From contig NW_023601543.1 in NCBI RefSeq assembly GCF_014898055.3, forward strand, positions 66,601,782-66,665,781: 64,000 nt of DNA, read 5' to 3'. The translations under genes were made by a program, and so were the position numbers. Positions 24,514 to 35,715 of the stretch are shown here, piece after piece (positions within the stretch are counted from its first letter, which is position 1; every line of letters begins with the position of its first letter). This DNA comes from Talpa occidentalis. Its lineage: Eukaryota; Chordata; Mammalia; Eulipotyphla; Talpidae. The notes below the pieces were generated by a model. It did no database searches and was not told the origin of the DNA. It saw only the letters and a list, made by a program, of their open reading frames with translations.

Positions 24514-25780
24514 TTCTCATCCACTCCTCATTGGCTCCCAAGGAATCTGAATCAAAATCCTTTTTAATATTATACAGCCAGATTATTCTATACTGTCTCA
24601 AATGACTAGATGACATGCTTTCTTCACATTCAAAGCTGAAAATCTGTCTCCAAATAAAAATGTTGAACCTTAAAATTATTTTTGAGCTTTGGTGATTATA
24701 ATATTGACATTGCCAAAATAATTTAAATAGTAATAGTAAAATAACAGGTACTTAAGTCAACATAAATTCTTTATGTGTAAGGACTCCTAATCTTCAAAAT
24801 ACCCTCGGGAGATAGCTACTCATTTTACACCCATGGAAACAAAGGCTAGGTGGCTAAGTTACTCACATAGCTATAGTCTTCTGGAGTGAAGATTTAAATT
24901 CAACCATTTTGATTTCAAAGTGCACACTTCTATTCTCTGGGCTATATATCACATACGCAATCCACAATGACAATTTTTTGGATAACCTCATTTTGAAAGT
25001 TCATCATTAATCTACCTCCTAATCTGCTGTTGAATTTCTCCAGGTGAAAAATGAGTAAATAGTTTAAAAACTGTCATGTTTTCAATTAAGCCATATATCT
25101 TTATCTTAAGACAAATTTGAATTTAGGTATTGTTACCCTGTTTTGATCATCATTACAGCTTCCAGAAATCTTCTGGTTTTATTTTGCCAGTATTTAAGTT
25201 CCTTATCAATCACTCTCAAATAGTATACACCCAAAGGCTTTGATTTGTCTAGATATTGTCTTGTATCAATTTATTCACTCACTTAAAAAATACCATCATG
25301 CTATTTTATAGTACAGTGAAGTTTTTACAACATTTTGACTAATATCTGAGCTTTGATATCTAATTGGATTGAGAAAATTAAATTTGGGAAAATGGAAAAA
25401 AGCACTGCATTCATTGCTGATCACATGAGTAAGTCCTGGTTAATATATGTGTTGATACTAAGTGTTGGCTCAACTTGGTATATTAAGTTAGAGGGAGAAC
25501 TGACAGAATTGAAACCAAATGAATGTTTGCCAAATACATGAGATAGCTGTTGGCTTCCTGACTGCTACTATGGAATCATTTAGTCTTCCAATTGAATTCA
25601 TGGATAGTTGGGACAAGGTGAGAACGACATCGCCACCACTTTTATCACTATGTTCCATCCCTGCTTATAGCTATATACAATGTAAAGACAGTACCAGCAA
25701 TATTGAGAACATTAGTCTAGAATTGCTTATAGCATCCTGAGTCTATAGATGGTCTGAAGGATACAGTATTGGCAATGTAG
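24514..25780. other. Intergenic with an antisense MIR
   Basis: A MIR-like stretch is at about 24770-24960 (TACTCATTTTACACCCATGG, CACATAGCTATAGTC). The rest, including the small open frames 25353-25740, is unrecognised. Confidence 0.5.
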
Positions 25781-25795
25781 ATGAACCCATAACTT

Positions 25796-26063
25796 TTTTT
25801 ATAAAAGATTTATTTATACAAGAACCGGGGTACAGGCCAGATGTGCAGGAGGGTGAGAGGATTCACCAGAGACAGAGCGGGGAACAGAACAGGCAGACTG
25901 ACTGAAATATACTGCTGAGGGGAGCAGTGGGCGAGACAGGAGAGGTCTGCTGAGCCATTTGGGCCCCTCGCCGGCCGGCCAGCCAGGATCGAACTGGCAC
26001 CGCAGAGGCTGTGGAAAGCTTCACAGCATGGCACTCAACTGCCTGCGCCACCAGGGGAGGCCC
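25796..26063 (-). mobile_element. tRNA-derived SINE, old subfamily, full length
   Basis: Antisense copy with old-type tail (CAAGAACCGGGGTACAGGCC). A 14-bp duplication with one mismatch flanks it: TGAACCCATAACTT (25782-25795) and TGAACCCCTAACTT (26064-26077). Confidence 0.94.
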
Positions 26064-26091
26064 TGAACCCCTAACTTAAAAACAAAATCTA

Positions 26092-26329
26092 GGGCCTCCC
26101 CTGGTGGTGCAGCGGTTGAGCGCTGGGTTGCAAGGCTGCCCGCAGCCTCTGCAGCACCAGTTCAATCCCCGGCCGCCGGGTGAGGGTCCCACATGGTGCG
26201 CAGACCTCTCCTGCCACCCACTGCTCCCCTCAGCAGTGTACTTGGGTCCTTCTGCCTGTTCTGTTCCCCGCTCTGGCTCTGGTGAATTCTCTCACCCTCC
26301 TGCGCTTCTGACTGTACCCAGTGCTTGTA

Positions 26330-26364
<35 letters not shown>

Positions 26365-26366
26365 AT
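26092..26366 (+). mobile_element. tRNA-derived SINE, young subfamily, with long (TAAA)n tail
   Basis: Complete head and body, ending in about nine TAAA units with no TCTT terminus. It lies 28 bp from the antisense SINE at 25796-26063, head to head. Target duplication is unclear. Confidence 0.93.
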
Positions 26367-26379
26367 AGTCTAAATAATA

Positions 26380-26945
26380 ATTTAATAAGGAATGGAATTG
26401 AATTACACTGGGGTGATTTTGAGAATCTATAACCATAAATCAAGCCCTCCTCTCTGAGGCAAGCAAGGAGTCCTACCTCTTTAATGGACAAAAACAGTTA
26501 CACTAGCTCTTTAAATAACAGTACAATTGGCATAAAGAACTGTAATGGAAAAAAATGATCACAGCCTGCAAACTACCTACAAACACTTAATATTCAAAGG
26601 AAGAATATTGGCATTTAATCATGGAGATAGTCACAATTAACAGTAACATTTTCAAATGTATTACTGAGAAAAGGGGAAGCATGACATGTGTAAAAGGAGA
26701 AAAAAAAAAAAAAAACATCCCCACAGTGAGAAAGAAGCTTCACAAGGACAGATGGATGTCCAGATAAACTGAATAGTCAGTATAAGCCTTCCTAATTACC
26801 TGCTGAGAAATGTTTGCTTGAGATATTTGATCTGGATTGTTCCTTTGCTGTACAGAAGACAAAATTCTTTCATCTCATTTGCTTTTTTTCCCCTCATTTT
26901 TCCTTTCAGCTTTTTGAGTCTATCTAACTTTGATTTCCCATTTCT
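26380..26945. other. Intergenic, nothing recognised
   Basis: AT-rich DNA with an A-run at 26699-26715, no recognised element. Confidence 0.4.
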
Positions 26946-26949
26946 CTTG

Positions 26950-27355
26950 CATCGATTGTTGGCTGATTGTCTCCCCAAATGGTAATCAAATCTCAGTACC
27001 TGAGAATCTGACTTTATTTGGAAATTGGTTAGTACTAATTGCAGTCCATTGAAGATAAGGTTATACTGAATTAAGCTGGGTCTTAAATCCTTATTTCTTT
27101 ATCCTGGTGTCCTTACAAGAAGAATCAGAGACACAAGGGAAGAAGAGCAGTCAACGATGGAGGCAGTGAGTAGAGTCACATATCCATAAGCCACGGGATA
27201 GCCAAGGATTGCCAAAACCAGTTAAAGATAGGAGAGTCGGGAAAGGATTCTTTCCTACAGCACTCAGAAGGAGCATGGCCCTCTGGACATCTTGGTTTTA
27301 GACTTTCACACTCAGACTGTGGGAGAATAAAAACTCCTTGTTTTAAAGAGGGGAG
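26950..27355 (+). mobile_element. MLT1-type LTR (MLT1C/D-like), 5' part
   Basis: Contains TCTCAGTACCTGAGAATCTG, ACTTTATTTGGAAATTGGTT, TGGTGTCCTTACAAGAAGAA and CCATAAGCCACGGGATAGCC in MLT1 order. The 3' end resumes at about 27515-27575 (AAGTCACTGAGTTTGTGATA) after an inserted L1 tail. Confidence 0.8.
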
Positions 27356-27359
27356 GAAG

Positions 27360-27512
27360 CCCAATGGTCTCTGGTGAAGGACTGTGGGTGAGTTAATGGT
27401 AGGTGTGGTGTGGTGACATACACCTGAGCAGGTATGAACCTGTCTCCCTAAATCATACACAGTGTTGTAAACCAATATTACATAAATGTTAAAATTTAAA
27501 TTAAAAAAAATC
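27360..27512 (+). mobile_element. L1 3' tail inserted in MLT1
   Basis: A stretch with GTGACATACACCTGAGCAGG and GTTGTAAACCAATATTACATAAATG followed by an A-rich end splits the LTR. It resembles the 3' terminus of an L1MA/L1MB copy. The left edge is uncertain. Confidence 0.55.
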
Positions 27513-27579
27513 TCATTTTAAGTCACTGAGTTTGTGATATTTTGTTATGGCAAGTTTTAGCAAACTGATATAGCATCTA

Positions 27580-28530
27580 TTAAGTTATTCTCTCTCCAAA
27601 TCTTCTGGTGGATGACCATAAAAACAAACTTAGACACTGAGTCGTTCCATTTCAATGTTGTTATGATTCAAGAATTCCCCAATTACTAGAATTTCTACTG
27701 AACAATCTCTACTTTTATCTCAACTCCATAATATATTTCCATTTATGCCATAATGAATGCTTTCTTATGGAATCCATTGCAGTAGCATTAGGACATTCAA
27801 AATCAAGCTTTTGGATTTCTACAAAGAACCACTTATTCTTTCCATTTGGTTGTTGAGAGCATTCCATGAAAGGATGGTCCTTTGTGGGCACTGGAGTGAG
27901 ATATAATGGTCTGAAAACTTTTTGCCTACTCATATAGGTAGTATGCAGTTGCTCTTCCAAGAACTCTTTCCTACAATATTGCAGTCTTATCCCTTTCAGA
28001 ACTCTCACCTAATGCCTGGGTTCCATATATATTCATAAGGCAGCCTCTCATTTCATATGAGGTAATGAAGTAAATAAAAAAGTGAACTAATCATAGATCT
28101 ACCCACTTGGAAGATGATCCTTCCACTGCACTTTATGACAATCCCTGGGATTATCCCTGGATTGGACTCTAATAAAACAGCAGTCCAGTTTCATGCTGGA
28201 AAGCTATGAACCAAGCCTTCTTTTTTATTCATCATTACATTATACAGAATTACCCATAAGGTCACAGGAGTAAGTTTGGAAAAGGAATTAGTGCAACAGA
28301 ATTTGGTGACATGGGAGTCTCGGTCATATGCTCCTGTAATTTCACTTTTTGGGCTTTCTTGGGTCCTTCTTAGCTCTTTTCACAATGTTTCGTTTTTGAA
28401 CCTGTCATAATCTAAGATGCAGTGAATTTGGTAATACCTATATAGTAATGGAAAGATTCTGTTGCACATCATTTAGCATGGAATAGAGGAAATTCTATCA
28501 AATCCTATTGTGAAGCCAGAAAAGCCTTGC
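27580..28530. other. Intergenic, nothing recognised
   Basis: Contains a 97-codon minus-strand open frame (27715-28008) with no recognised domain. Composition is unremarkable. Confidence 0.4.
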
Positions 28531-28539
28531 TACCAAACC

Positions 28540-28800
28540 TGACAAAGGCCTTATTAAAAGAAAATTGCAGACCACTATCCCTCATAAATACAGACAAAAT
28601 AGCCTCAATAAAATGTTAAAGAATTAAATATCTAATACAGCAAAAATAAAACCAAAACTAAGTGGATAAGTCAAAGTTGGTTAAACATTTAAAACCCAAG
28701 TAAATCACTATGATAGTAGAAGCAGCATCATAAAGTCATGTCAATACAGAAATTAACAAAATTCTACATCCATCACTGATAAAAATCATTAAAATGATCT
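28540..28800 (+). mobile_element. L1 ORF2 reverse transcriptase fragment
   Basis: Contains ACCACTATCCCTCATAAATA and ACAGACAAAATAGCCTCAATAAAATG, the conserved stretch before the RT catalytic region. Broken frame. Confidence 0.72.
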
Positions 28801-28807
28801 CTTTAGT

Positions 28808-29262
28808 TGTAATTTTTTTTATTTTTAATTTTTTAAGTTTTTTACATCATTGTTCATTTTTAAGCAATATTTACTTCCCCCCCACCCCCTCAGATTGAGT
28901 CCCCATAGAATTTCCTTCCCCAAGGCACCCGTGCACCATCACCACAGTCCCCTGTGCTCCTCCCTCCCTCCCTCTGATCCCTCTCCCTCCTCCTCCCCTG
29001 CAGGATGTCTCTGATTTATAATTGTCCGTTTTTGCTTTGTTGTGTTTTGTACTGTTATTATTTCTTTACGCTGATGTCTTATTGGGTTCCCCTATATTTC
29101 TGCTATAAGTGGAACCATCTGATATTTTTCCTTTTTTCTTCTGGCTTATTTCACTGAGCATAATTCCTTTTAGCTCCATCCACATTGCTGCAAATAGCAT
29201 GAGTTTATCTTTTTTGATTGCTGAATAATATTCCATTGTGTATATTTACCACATCTAAAATG
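28808..29262 (-). mobile_element. Younger-lineage L1 3' end, antisense, 5'-truncated
   Basis: Left T-run, then a pyrimidine-rich antisense of the same G-rich 3' UTR seen at 24214-24500, then the antisense of the ORF2 end (GCTGAATAATATTCCATTGT). Flanks AAAATGATCTCTTTA and AAAATGTTCTTTA may be a decayed target duplication. Confidence 0.85.
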
Positions 29263-29379
29263 TTCTTTAAAAAATAAAATGTTCTTAGTAAACTAGGAAT
29301 GCTAGGACTCTTTCTTTCTTAATGTTATGAAAGACTTCTGTAAAAACAATATATATAGACAATGTTTTTATTAGCACTC

Positions 29380-30035
29380 AACCATTCTTGCCATTCTTTT
29401 CAATATTCCACTAAAGATGTTATGAAGTATAAGGCAATTTTAAGTAATATTATCTATTTGCATATGACACCATCGCTTAGAGAATTATAAGGAAATTGCA
29501 AAAAAAAATTATAATTAATTGAATTTGGCTACTGGTAAGACATACAGGCCCACATTTTACCTATAGATTCAATACAACCATAATGAAAATACCGGCAGCC
29601 TACATTACAGAACTGTGCAAGCTTGCACTAAAATTATGTGAAATTATAAAAAAAGTTAGTCAAGACAATTATGCAAAACAAAAATAATTATCTATGCCGT
29701 TTTACTCAAGACCTAGTATAAATCTGCAGTAACAAGCAGTATTGGCATAAATTGACACATCAGTACAAAAGAGTACACAGTCCAGAAATATATCCATACC
29801 TATGTGTTCAGTTAATATTCAACAAAGGGATAATCTTCTCACAAATGATTCTACGGTGGGAGAAGGGTAGGATAAATAGAAGGGGAAACAGAGAAATCTC
29901 AAGCAATCATACCCTACATACAAAAAAAAAAAAACAATTCATAATAGATCAGACCTAAATATAAAAGCTAAAGTTGTATTTACCCAAGAAAATGACAAAA
30001 TGTACCCACATAAAATCTTGAACATAAATATTTTA
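29380..30035 (+). mobile_element. Old L1 ORF2 segment
   Basis: Contains TTAGCACTCAACCATTCTTG, AGTATTGGCATAAATTGACA and AGTTAATATTCAACAAAGGG, all from L1 ORF2 in order. The element resumes at 30612 after two nested SINEs. Confidence 0.72.
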
Positions 30036-30048
30036 GCATTCCTATTCT

Positions 30049-30324
30049 TTTTTTCTTTTTAAGATTTATTTATTTATTTATTTATTTAGACAAGCACTGG
30101 GTACAGTCAGAAGTGTGGGAGGCTGAGAGAACTCACCAGAGCCAGAGCGGGGAGCAGAGCAGGCAGACGGACCAAAGTACACTGCTGAGGGGAGCAGCGG
30201 GCGGCAGGAGAGGTCTGCGCGCCACGTGGGCCCCTCACCAGCGGCCAGGGATCGAACCGGCGCTTCAGAGGCTGCGGATAGCTTCGCAGCCCAGCGCTCA
30301 ACCGCTGCACCACCGGGGAGGCCC
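30049..30324 (-). mobile_element. tRNA-derived SINE, young subfamily, nested
   Basis: Antisense copy with (ATTT)n at the left and CCGGGGAGGCCC at the right, flanked by CCTATTCTTTTTTT on both sides (from about 30041 and 30325). It sits in the T-tail of the older SINE to its right. Confidence 0.93.
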
Positions 30325-30334
30325 CCTATTCTTT

Positions 30335-30599
30335 TTTTTTTTAAAGATTTATTTATTTATACAAGAACTGGGGCATAGGCCAGATGTGCGGAAGGGTGAG
30401 AGGATTCAGCACAGACAGAGCAGGGAACAGAACAGGCAGATGGGTGGAAGACTGCTGAGGGGAGCAGCGGGCAAGGCAGGAGAGGTCTGCTGCACCATGT
30501 AGGTATCTCCCTGGCTGGCCGGGAATCGAACCTGTGCTGCAGAGGCTGTGGACAGCTTCACAGCGCTGCGCTCAACCCGCTATGCCACTGGGGAGATCC
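30335..30599 (-). mobile_element. tRNA-derived SINE, old subfamily, nested host
   Basis: Antisense old-type copy. Its own target duplication, AGCATTCCTATTCTT, lies outside the younger SINE at about 30035-30049 and to its right at 30599-30613. It therefore inserted first. Confidence 0.92.
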
Positions 30600-30611
30600 A
30601 GCATTCCTATT

Positions 30612-31055
30612 CTTAATAGCTCAAATCTGAAAACAATCCACATGTCAATCAAAAATTAAATGGATAAACAGACCATGCTATAGTAATATAATGAAAAATT
30701 ACTCAGCAATCAAAAGACATGAACTACTAATACACACAACAATGGTGCATTTCAAGGCCATGTTCACTGAAGAAATGACACAAAGACTACATAAATTCAT
30801 TTATATATATATTTAGAAAAGGTGAAATTAATAATTAAAAAATCAGAAGAGTTATCTTTGTCAGGAGGTGGGAATGATTGACTGTATGGAACACGAGAAC
30901 ACTCTCTGGGATAATGGTAAACTTCTATATTTTGATTAAACTAGTGGTCAAAAGATACATAAGTTTTTTGAAACTCCTTAAACTGTATCCTTAGAATTCT
31001 GAGTGCATATATTGTATGTGAATTTTACTTCAATAAAGTTCATTTTGTAAAACAA
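30612..31055 (+). mobile_element. Old L1 3' end (continuation)
   Basis: ORF2 end (CACATGTCAATCAAAAATTA, ACTCAGCAATCAAAAGACATG), then a 3' UTR ending TTTTACTTCAATAAAGTTC, resembling L1M4/L1ME-type termini. Confidence 0.75.
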
Positions 31056-31115
31056 AATAATTGGAGAGGTAGGCAAACATTTAGGTACAATAATATTAAC
31101 CTTAACCTCACTTTC

Positions 31116-31789
31116 TTTTTTTTTTTTTTTTTTTTTTTTTTGTCCTGCTATATTTATTTATTTTTTTTTTAAATATTAAATTTTATTTTTATATTCCCCC
31201 ATACAATTGCAAACGCCCCATTCTGACCCCAATCCTTCCCCTCCCGCCCCCCACCCCCCAAAAAGTGTCTCTGGTTCATAGTTTTTTTGTTGATTTTGAT
31301 TTTCACTTTCTTATATTCATTTTCCTGGTCCCTTATTTAAGTTTTCTAGATTCCTGCTATGAGTGAGACCATCCGGTATTTTTCTTTTTCTTTTTGGCTT
31401 ATTTCGCTGAGCATGATCCCTTCCAGTGCCATCCATGTTGCTGCAAATTGCATGTGTTTATCTTTTTTGAATGCTGAGTAATATTCCATGGTATATATGT
31501 ACCACATCTTCTTGATCCAGTCATCTATTTTTGGGCATTTGGGTTGTTTCCAAAGCTTAGCTATTGTAAACAGTGCTGCTATAAACATAGGAGTGCAGGT
31601 GCTCTTTGGAATTGATGTTTCTGTGTCCTTTGGGTAAATACCTAGGAGTGGAATTGCTGGATCATATGGAAGCTCTATGTTTAGTAGGTCCAGAAATCTC
31701 CACACAGCTCTCCATAGTGGTTGGACCAGTTTGCACTCCCACCAACAGTGCACAAGAGTTCCTTTTTCTCCACATCCTCGCCAACATTT
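31116..31789 (-). mobile_element. Recent 5'-truncated L1 with intact ORF2 C-terminus
   Basis: Perfect 14-bp target duplication TTAACCTCACTTTC at 31102-31115 and 31790-31803. The element runs from a poly(T) at the left to a 5' truncation inside ORF2. The ORF2 frame is open from the truncation to its stop at 31346, with [38 protein letters not shown] and LIAGI intact. The right junction TTTC/AAAA fits the L1 endonuclease preference TTTT/AA. The 3' UTR has a C-rich (antisense G-rich) tract and a terminus TGCAATTGTATGGGGGAATA. It lacks the endonuclease and RT domains and cannot move itself. Confidence 0.96.
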
Positions 31790-31834
31790 TTAACCTCACT
31801 TTCAAAAGCAAAAAAATTGAAAAATAAGGATGTG

Positions 31835-32245
31835 TTCTGTTAGTTGCGAGGGCTGCTGTAACAATGCACCACAAATTCAGTGACTTCAAAAAGAGAACGC
31901 TACTGCCTCACAGTTCTGGAAGTTAGAAGTCTGAGATCAGTGTCAGGAAGGCCATACTCCTTCTGAAAGCGCAGGGAAGGCTCCATTCCAGACTTCTCTG
32001 CCTGTCTCTGGCACTTGCTTGGCTGGTAGTGGCATAGCTCCAATCTTCCTGTGGTGTTCACCTGTGCAGATGCACATCTGTCTTTACATGGTTTTCTTTT
32101 ATAAGAACACCTGTCATTAGATTAGGGGCACCCAGATTCCAATTTGACCTCACCTTGACTAGTTACATCTTCAACAACCTGACTTCCAACTAAATCACTT
32201 TCTGAGGTACAGGGGGTTAGGACTTCAAAATAAGAAGTTTTGTGG
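31835..32245 (-). mobile_element. MLT1-type MaLR LTR, antisense, split by a SINE
   Basis: The plus strand shows the MLT1 complement: GAGGGCTGCTGTAACAATGC, CTCACAGTTCTGGAAGTTAG, TTTCTTTTATAAGAACACCTG and GGGGGTTAGGACTTCAAAA. It resumes at 32539-32575 (GTTTTGTGGGGGACACAATT) after the SINE. Confidence 0.88.
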
Positions 32246-32538
32246 TGGGGTCTCCTCGGTGGCACAGCGTTTGGGCGCTGGGTTGCAAAGCTGCCCACAG
32301 CCTCTGCAGCGCTGGTTCGATCCCCGACCGCTGGCGAGGGTCCCACATGGCACGCAGAGCCCTCCTGCCGCCCACTGCTCCCCTCAGCAGTGTACTTCGT
32401 CAGTCTGCCTGTTCTGCTCCCCGCTCTGGCTCTGGTGAATTCTCTCACCCTCCCGCACTTCTGACTGTACCCAGTGCTTGTATAAATAAATAAATAAATC
32501 TTAAAAAAAAAAAAGACTCTGTGGAGCATTTAAAAAAA
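32246..32538 (+). mobile_element. tRNA-derived SINE, young, with extra 3' segment
   Basis: Full head and body, (TAAA)nTCTT and A12, then a 17-nt unrelated segment (GACTCTGTGGAGCATTT) and a second A-run, all inside the perfect 11-bp target duplication AAGTTTTGTGG (32235-32245 and 32539-32549). This implies read-through past the usual Pol III stop in the source copy. Confidence 0.93.
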
Positions 32539-32589
32539 AAGTTTTGTGGGGGACACAATTCAACCCAAAATGTGTTTTAAATGATGCTG

Positions 32590-34860
32590 TATTTATAAAC
32601 CAGAATAGTATTCAGTTTTTATAAATCATAGCCCCAATTACAATTAAGGATGTTGTAAAATATTAAGGTATGTTGTGTTGCTAAATGAGTAAGATCAGAT
32701 GAATACATATACGTGTGTGTATGTGTGTGTATATAGATAGATATAGATACAGCATACATATTCATGAATCTTTATAGCATATGTATATAATTATTTTGTA
32801 AGTGTATTCTGTGCATGAGACAGGCACCACAACATTTGCAACTTTGTAGTGTATGAATATGAATGTCTTGAAGGATAAACTACCTGTACCATAGAGGTAC
32901 ATTTAACATTCTGAGTCCCCTTCCTTCTTCATGCACCATAACTTCACCCAGAAAAACAACAGTTAATTACTTTAGCTGTCAGTTGGAAGTTCTATCATGT
33001 AGATATACTCTGTATCAATAGCTTGTTGTATCATTGTTTGAAAGACATTTCTTCAGATGTCTGTAGATGTTAGAAGCATAATAGAAACATTTGGTTTCAG
33101 ACAGAGCACATAGACAGATGGACTATTGGTTTAGTGAGTGTAAAACTTCAGATCCTGAAAACAAGTTACCAAATTCCCTTAAAAATTCATTTAAACTAAC
33201 TGTTTTTTATTCATAATATTATTTTCACGCAGACAAAAGAGTAGCCAAGTATGACAGAAAAGCAGCAGCTGAGAGAGAAAACATTAAAAAGACACTCTGA
33301 GCATAACAATAGCAATGATTTGATCCGAAATGTACTTTATGCATTTCACATTCATATTTTGAGATATGGAACAAAACAATGAAAAAGAAAACTAAGGTAT
33401 AATTACAGGCAATGAAAAGAAAGTAATCTAACATTCAGAAAACTCTGGGCGTATTTTTGGTGGAACATGTATAAATAAGCTACCCCAGTTACCCCAATAA
33501 AACTGAGAAGAGACCAGGTTAAGAAAGACAGAGAGACAGATTACTGACAGTACAAGATTTATTTGCACACCTTCTGAGCTGGAAAGAGGCAGATAGTGTG
33601 GACATTCTTCTGTTCACCAGAGAGAACATATAGCCCAGTCCCTACAGCCACATTACCTAAGTGTACCATGCATGAGACATATAGGAGACTTAACAACTGC
33701 CGATTTTATTTCAACTTATATCAATATTGAATCCACCCTTTCTCTGGAAAAATAGTAAATATCTAGAGTCTTGGGTTCAACCAGACAGACTATGGCTAAT
33801 AGTTACTATGTCAGTTACTGTGTAACTTACAAGGTCGCCAGTTTAGTTTCAATGTCAGTAATGGACTCATACCAGAGTCCTGTTGATGTACATGTTGTGC
33901 TAGGCAATGTACGAATCTAAACATTTTACTGAGATTATTTGTCAACTCTGTTTTTATCAGACCAAATCCAGGTATGGAAAGTCTAACAGTTGAAATTCAC
34001 CATAAAATACACTGACATTCCCCATTTTTGAAAGACACCTCTGTGTAAGTTTAATTTTCCCATTTTCTCCATGTGTGCTCCTATTTTCTTCTCTTCTGTA
34101 ATTGCCCCCTCTAATAGCCTGACATATCCCCTTACCTGTGGAATGTTAGAAAGTTTAATGTACTTTTTCTGAGTATGGGTGTGTAACCCCCCCCACCACA
34201 CACACACATGAATTTCAATTTTGACATGAGGAATTTGAGGTTTTGGTGCAGACATCCAGATGGAGTTGAAACTAAAGAACTAGACATGTCAGTTTGAAGT
34301 TCAGAAGAGAAATCTTAGTTACAGATAAAACAGGATTCTTGAACTTTCAGGTGACAGTGGGAGACAAGCAGCTAGTGTAGAGTGAGAGATGATTCACAGG
34401 CTTGAAACTTAGTGCGGTGGGTTTTCAAATGTTTTACAAATGTTCTGTGCTGAGGTACACATGCAGAGTGAAATATAAAATTGAAGAAATAATCTGTATA
34501 CTGAAGAAAAAAGTGGATTCATTAGTCTAAAAGATGGCTTGAATCAATCAAGTTTAAATTATTTTATTTTCTTAGCTTTCAACTGCATTATGAAACTTTG
34601 AGCATCAGAAACTTTGATAGGATGCAGCATATTCAAGCAGGAATTGTTTCCAGAGTCTATAAAATATGTTATCTTTGAGGCATTTCTTTTAAGTAATAAC
34701 AAATTGTTAGGATCAGTATTTTACTGAAGCTGTAAAGAGGACAGAGATCAATGGATTTCTTTAAGATTTTGGGGAAAAGATTTGGGGGAAATACAATGAA
34801 TCAATTAAATTAGCCCTACGTTCTGATTACATCTTTCCCACTAGTTGTAGCTCCCTTAGT
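32590..34860. other. Intergenic, nothing recognised
   Basis: AT-rich DNA with a GT/TA microsatellite at about 32711-32752 and a short C-run at 34187-34196. No exon is seen. A possible LTR-like stretch at 33500-33650 could not be classified. Confidence 0.4.
32711..32752 (+). repeat. (TG)n-(GATA)n microsatellite
   Basis: GTGTGTGTATGTGTGTGTAT followed by ATAGATAGATATAGATA. Confidence 0.85.
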
Positions 34861-34874
34861 TGGTTATATCATTG

Positions 34875-35270
34875 CCTCAAGAATTTCAAAGACTGAAAGA
34901 CCATTGTTAAAACAAAAAGGCAGCCTACTAAATGGGAGAAGATATTTGCAACCCATATATTAGACAAAGGGTTAATATCCAAAATATATAAACCACATGT
35001 TCCATATAAGTCAACAACAAATAAAATATGCAACCTGATTAAAAATTGGGCAGAGGATCTAAGTAGGCATCTCATCATAGAAGACATACAATGGAATATT
35101 ATTTATCCTTAAAAAAGGAAAGAGATTCTGACACATGCTACAAAATGCGTGAAGCCTCAAGATATTATTTAAGTGAAATGTCAGACATGAAAGGACAAAT
35201 ACTTTATGATTTCACTTAGATGAGATACTTAGAATAGTCAAATTAATAGAGACAGGAGTACATAAATATT
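34875..35270 (+). mobile_element. L1 ORF2 3' end with internal deletion
   Basis: Contains AAATGGGAGAAGATATTTGC and GGGTTAATATCCAAAATATA, then jumps near 35085 to ACAATGGAATATTATTTATCC and AAGTGAAATGTCAGACATGAA. The sequence between is missing relative to a normal ORF2. Confidence 0.82.
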
Positions 35271-35274
35271 TCCT

Positions 35275-35474
35275 TAAGTCTCTGATATTGGGTCATATAG
35301 TAATGCCTCATTTATATGTTGCTAGGAACTTGCTAATGCAGTTGTCTGCTTATTTCTCTAGTCCCTGTACAGCTTTAAGCCTCTCACCTAATGCGTGTAA
35401 TGCTAAAACCAGGAAATATTACAACCAACATACAATATCAGCATGACTCTCATCTGTTTGAAGTCACTCTCTCC
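35275..35474. other. Short unrecognised spacer
   Basis: No element seen. Confidence 0.35.
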
Positions 35475-35488
35475 AAGGTGTCATTTCT

Positions 35489-35701
35489 TTTTTTTTTTTT
35501 TTTAAAGATTTATTTATTTATACATACAAGAACTGGGGCACACACCAGAGTTGTGTGTGGGGGGGTGAGAGGGTTCACCAGAGAAAGAGCAGGGAACGGA
35601 ACAGAACAGAGAGATTGACTGAAATACACTGCTGAGGGGAGCAGTGGATGAGTCAGAAAAGGTCTGCTGCGCCATGTGGGTAGCTCCCTGGCTGGGGATC
35701 T
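35489..35701 (-). mobile_element. tRNA-derived SINE, old subfamily, 5'-truncated
   Basis: Poly(T) at the left and old-type tail CAAGAACTGGGGCACA. It ends inside the head just upstream of the B-box-like GATCCCC. Target duplication AAGGTGTCATTTCT (35475-35488) / AAGGTGTTATTTCT (35702-35715) shows the truncation happened at insertion. Confidence 0.92.
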
Positions 35702-35715
35702 AAGGTGTTATTTCT

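Noticed and set aside
27715..28008. 97-codon minus-strand open frame in quiet DNA
   Set aside because: No recognisable domain, promoter or splice context. This length is expected by chance in a 64-kb window.
31116..31165. Long T-run as an assembly gap or artefact
   Set aside because: It is the poly(A) tail of the antisense L1, bounded by a perfect target duplication.
31346..31753. 135-codon open frame as a host gene
   Set aside because: It is the C-terminus of L1 ORF2 in a 5'-truncated insertion bounded by a target duplication.
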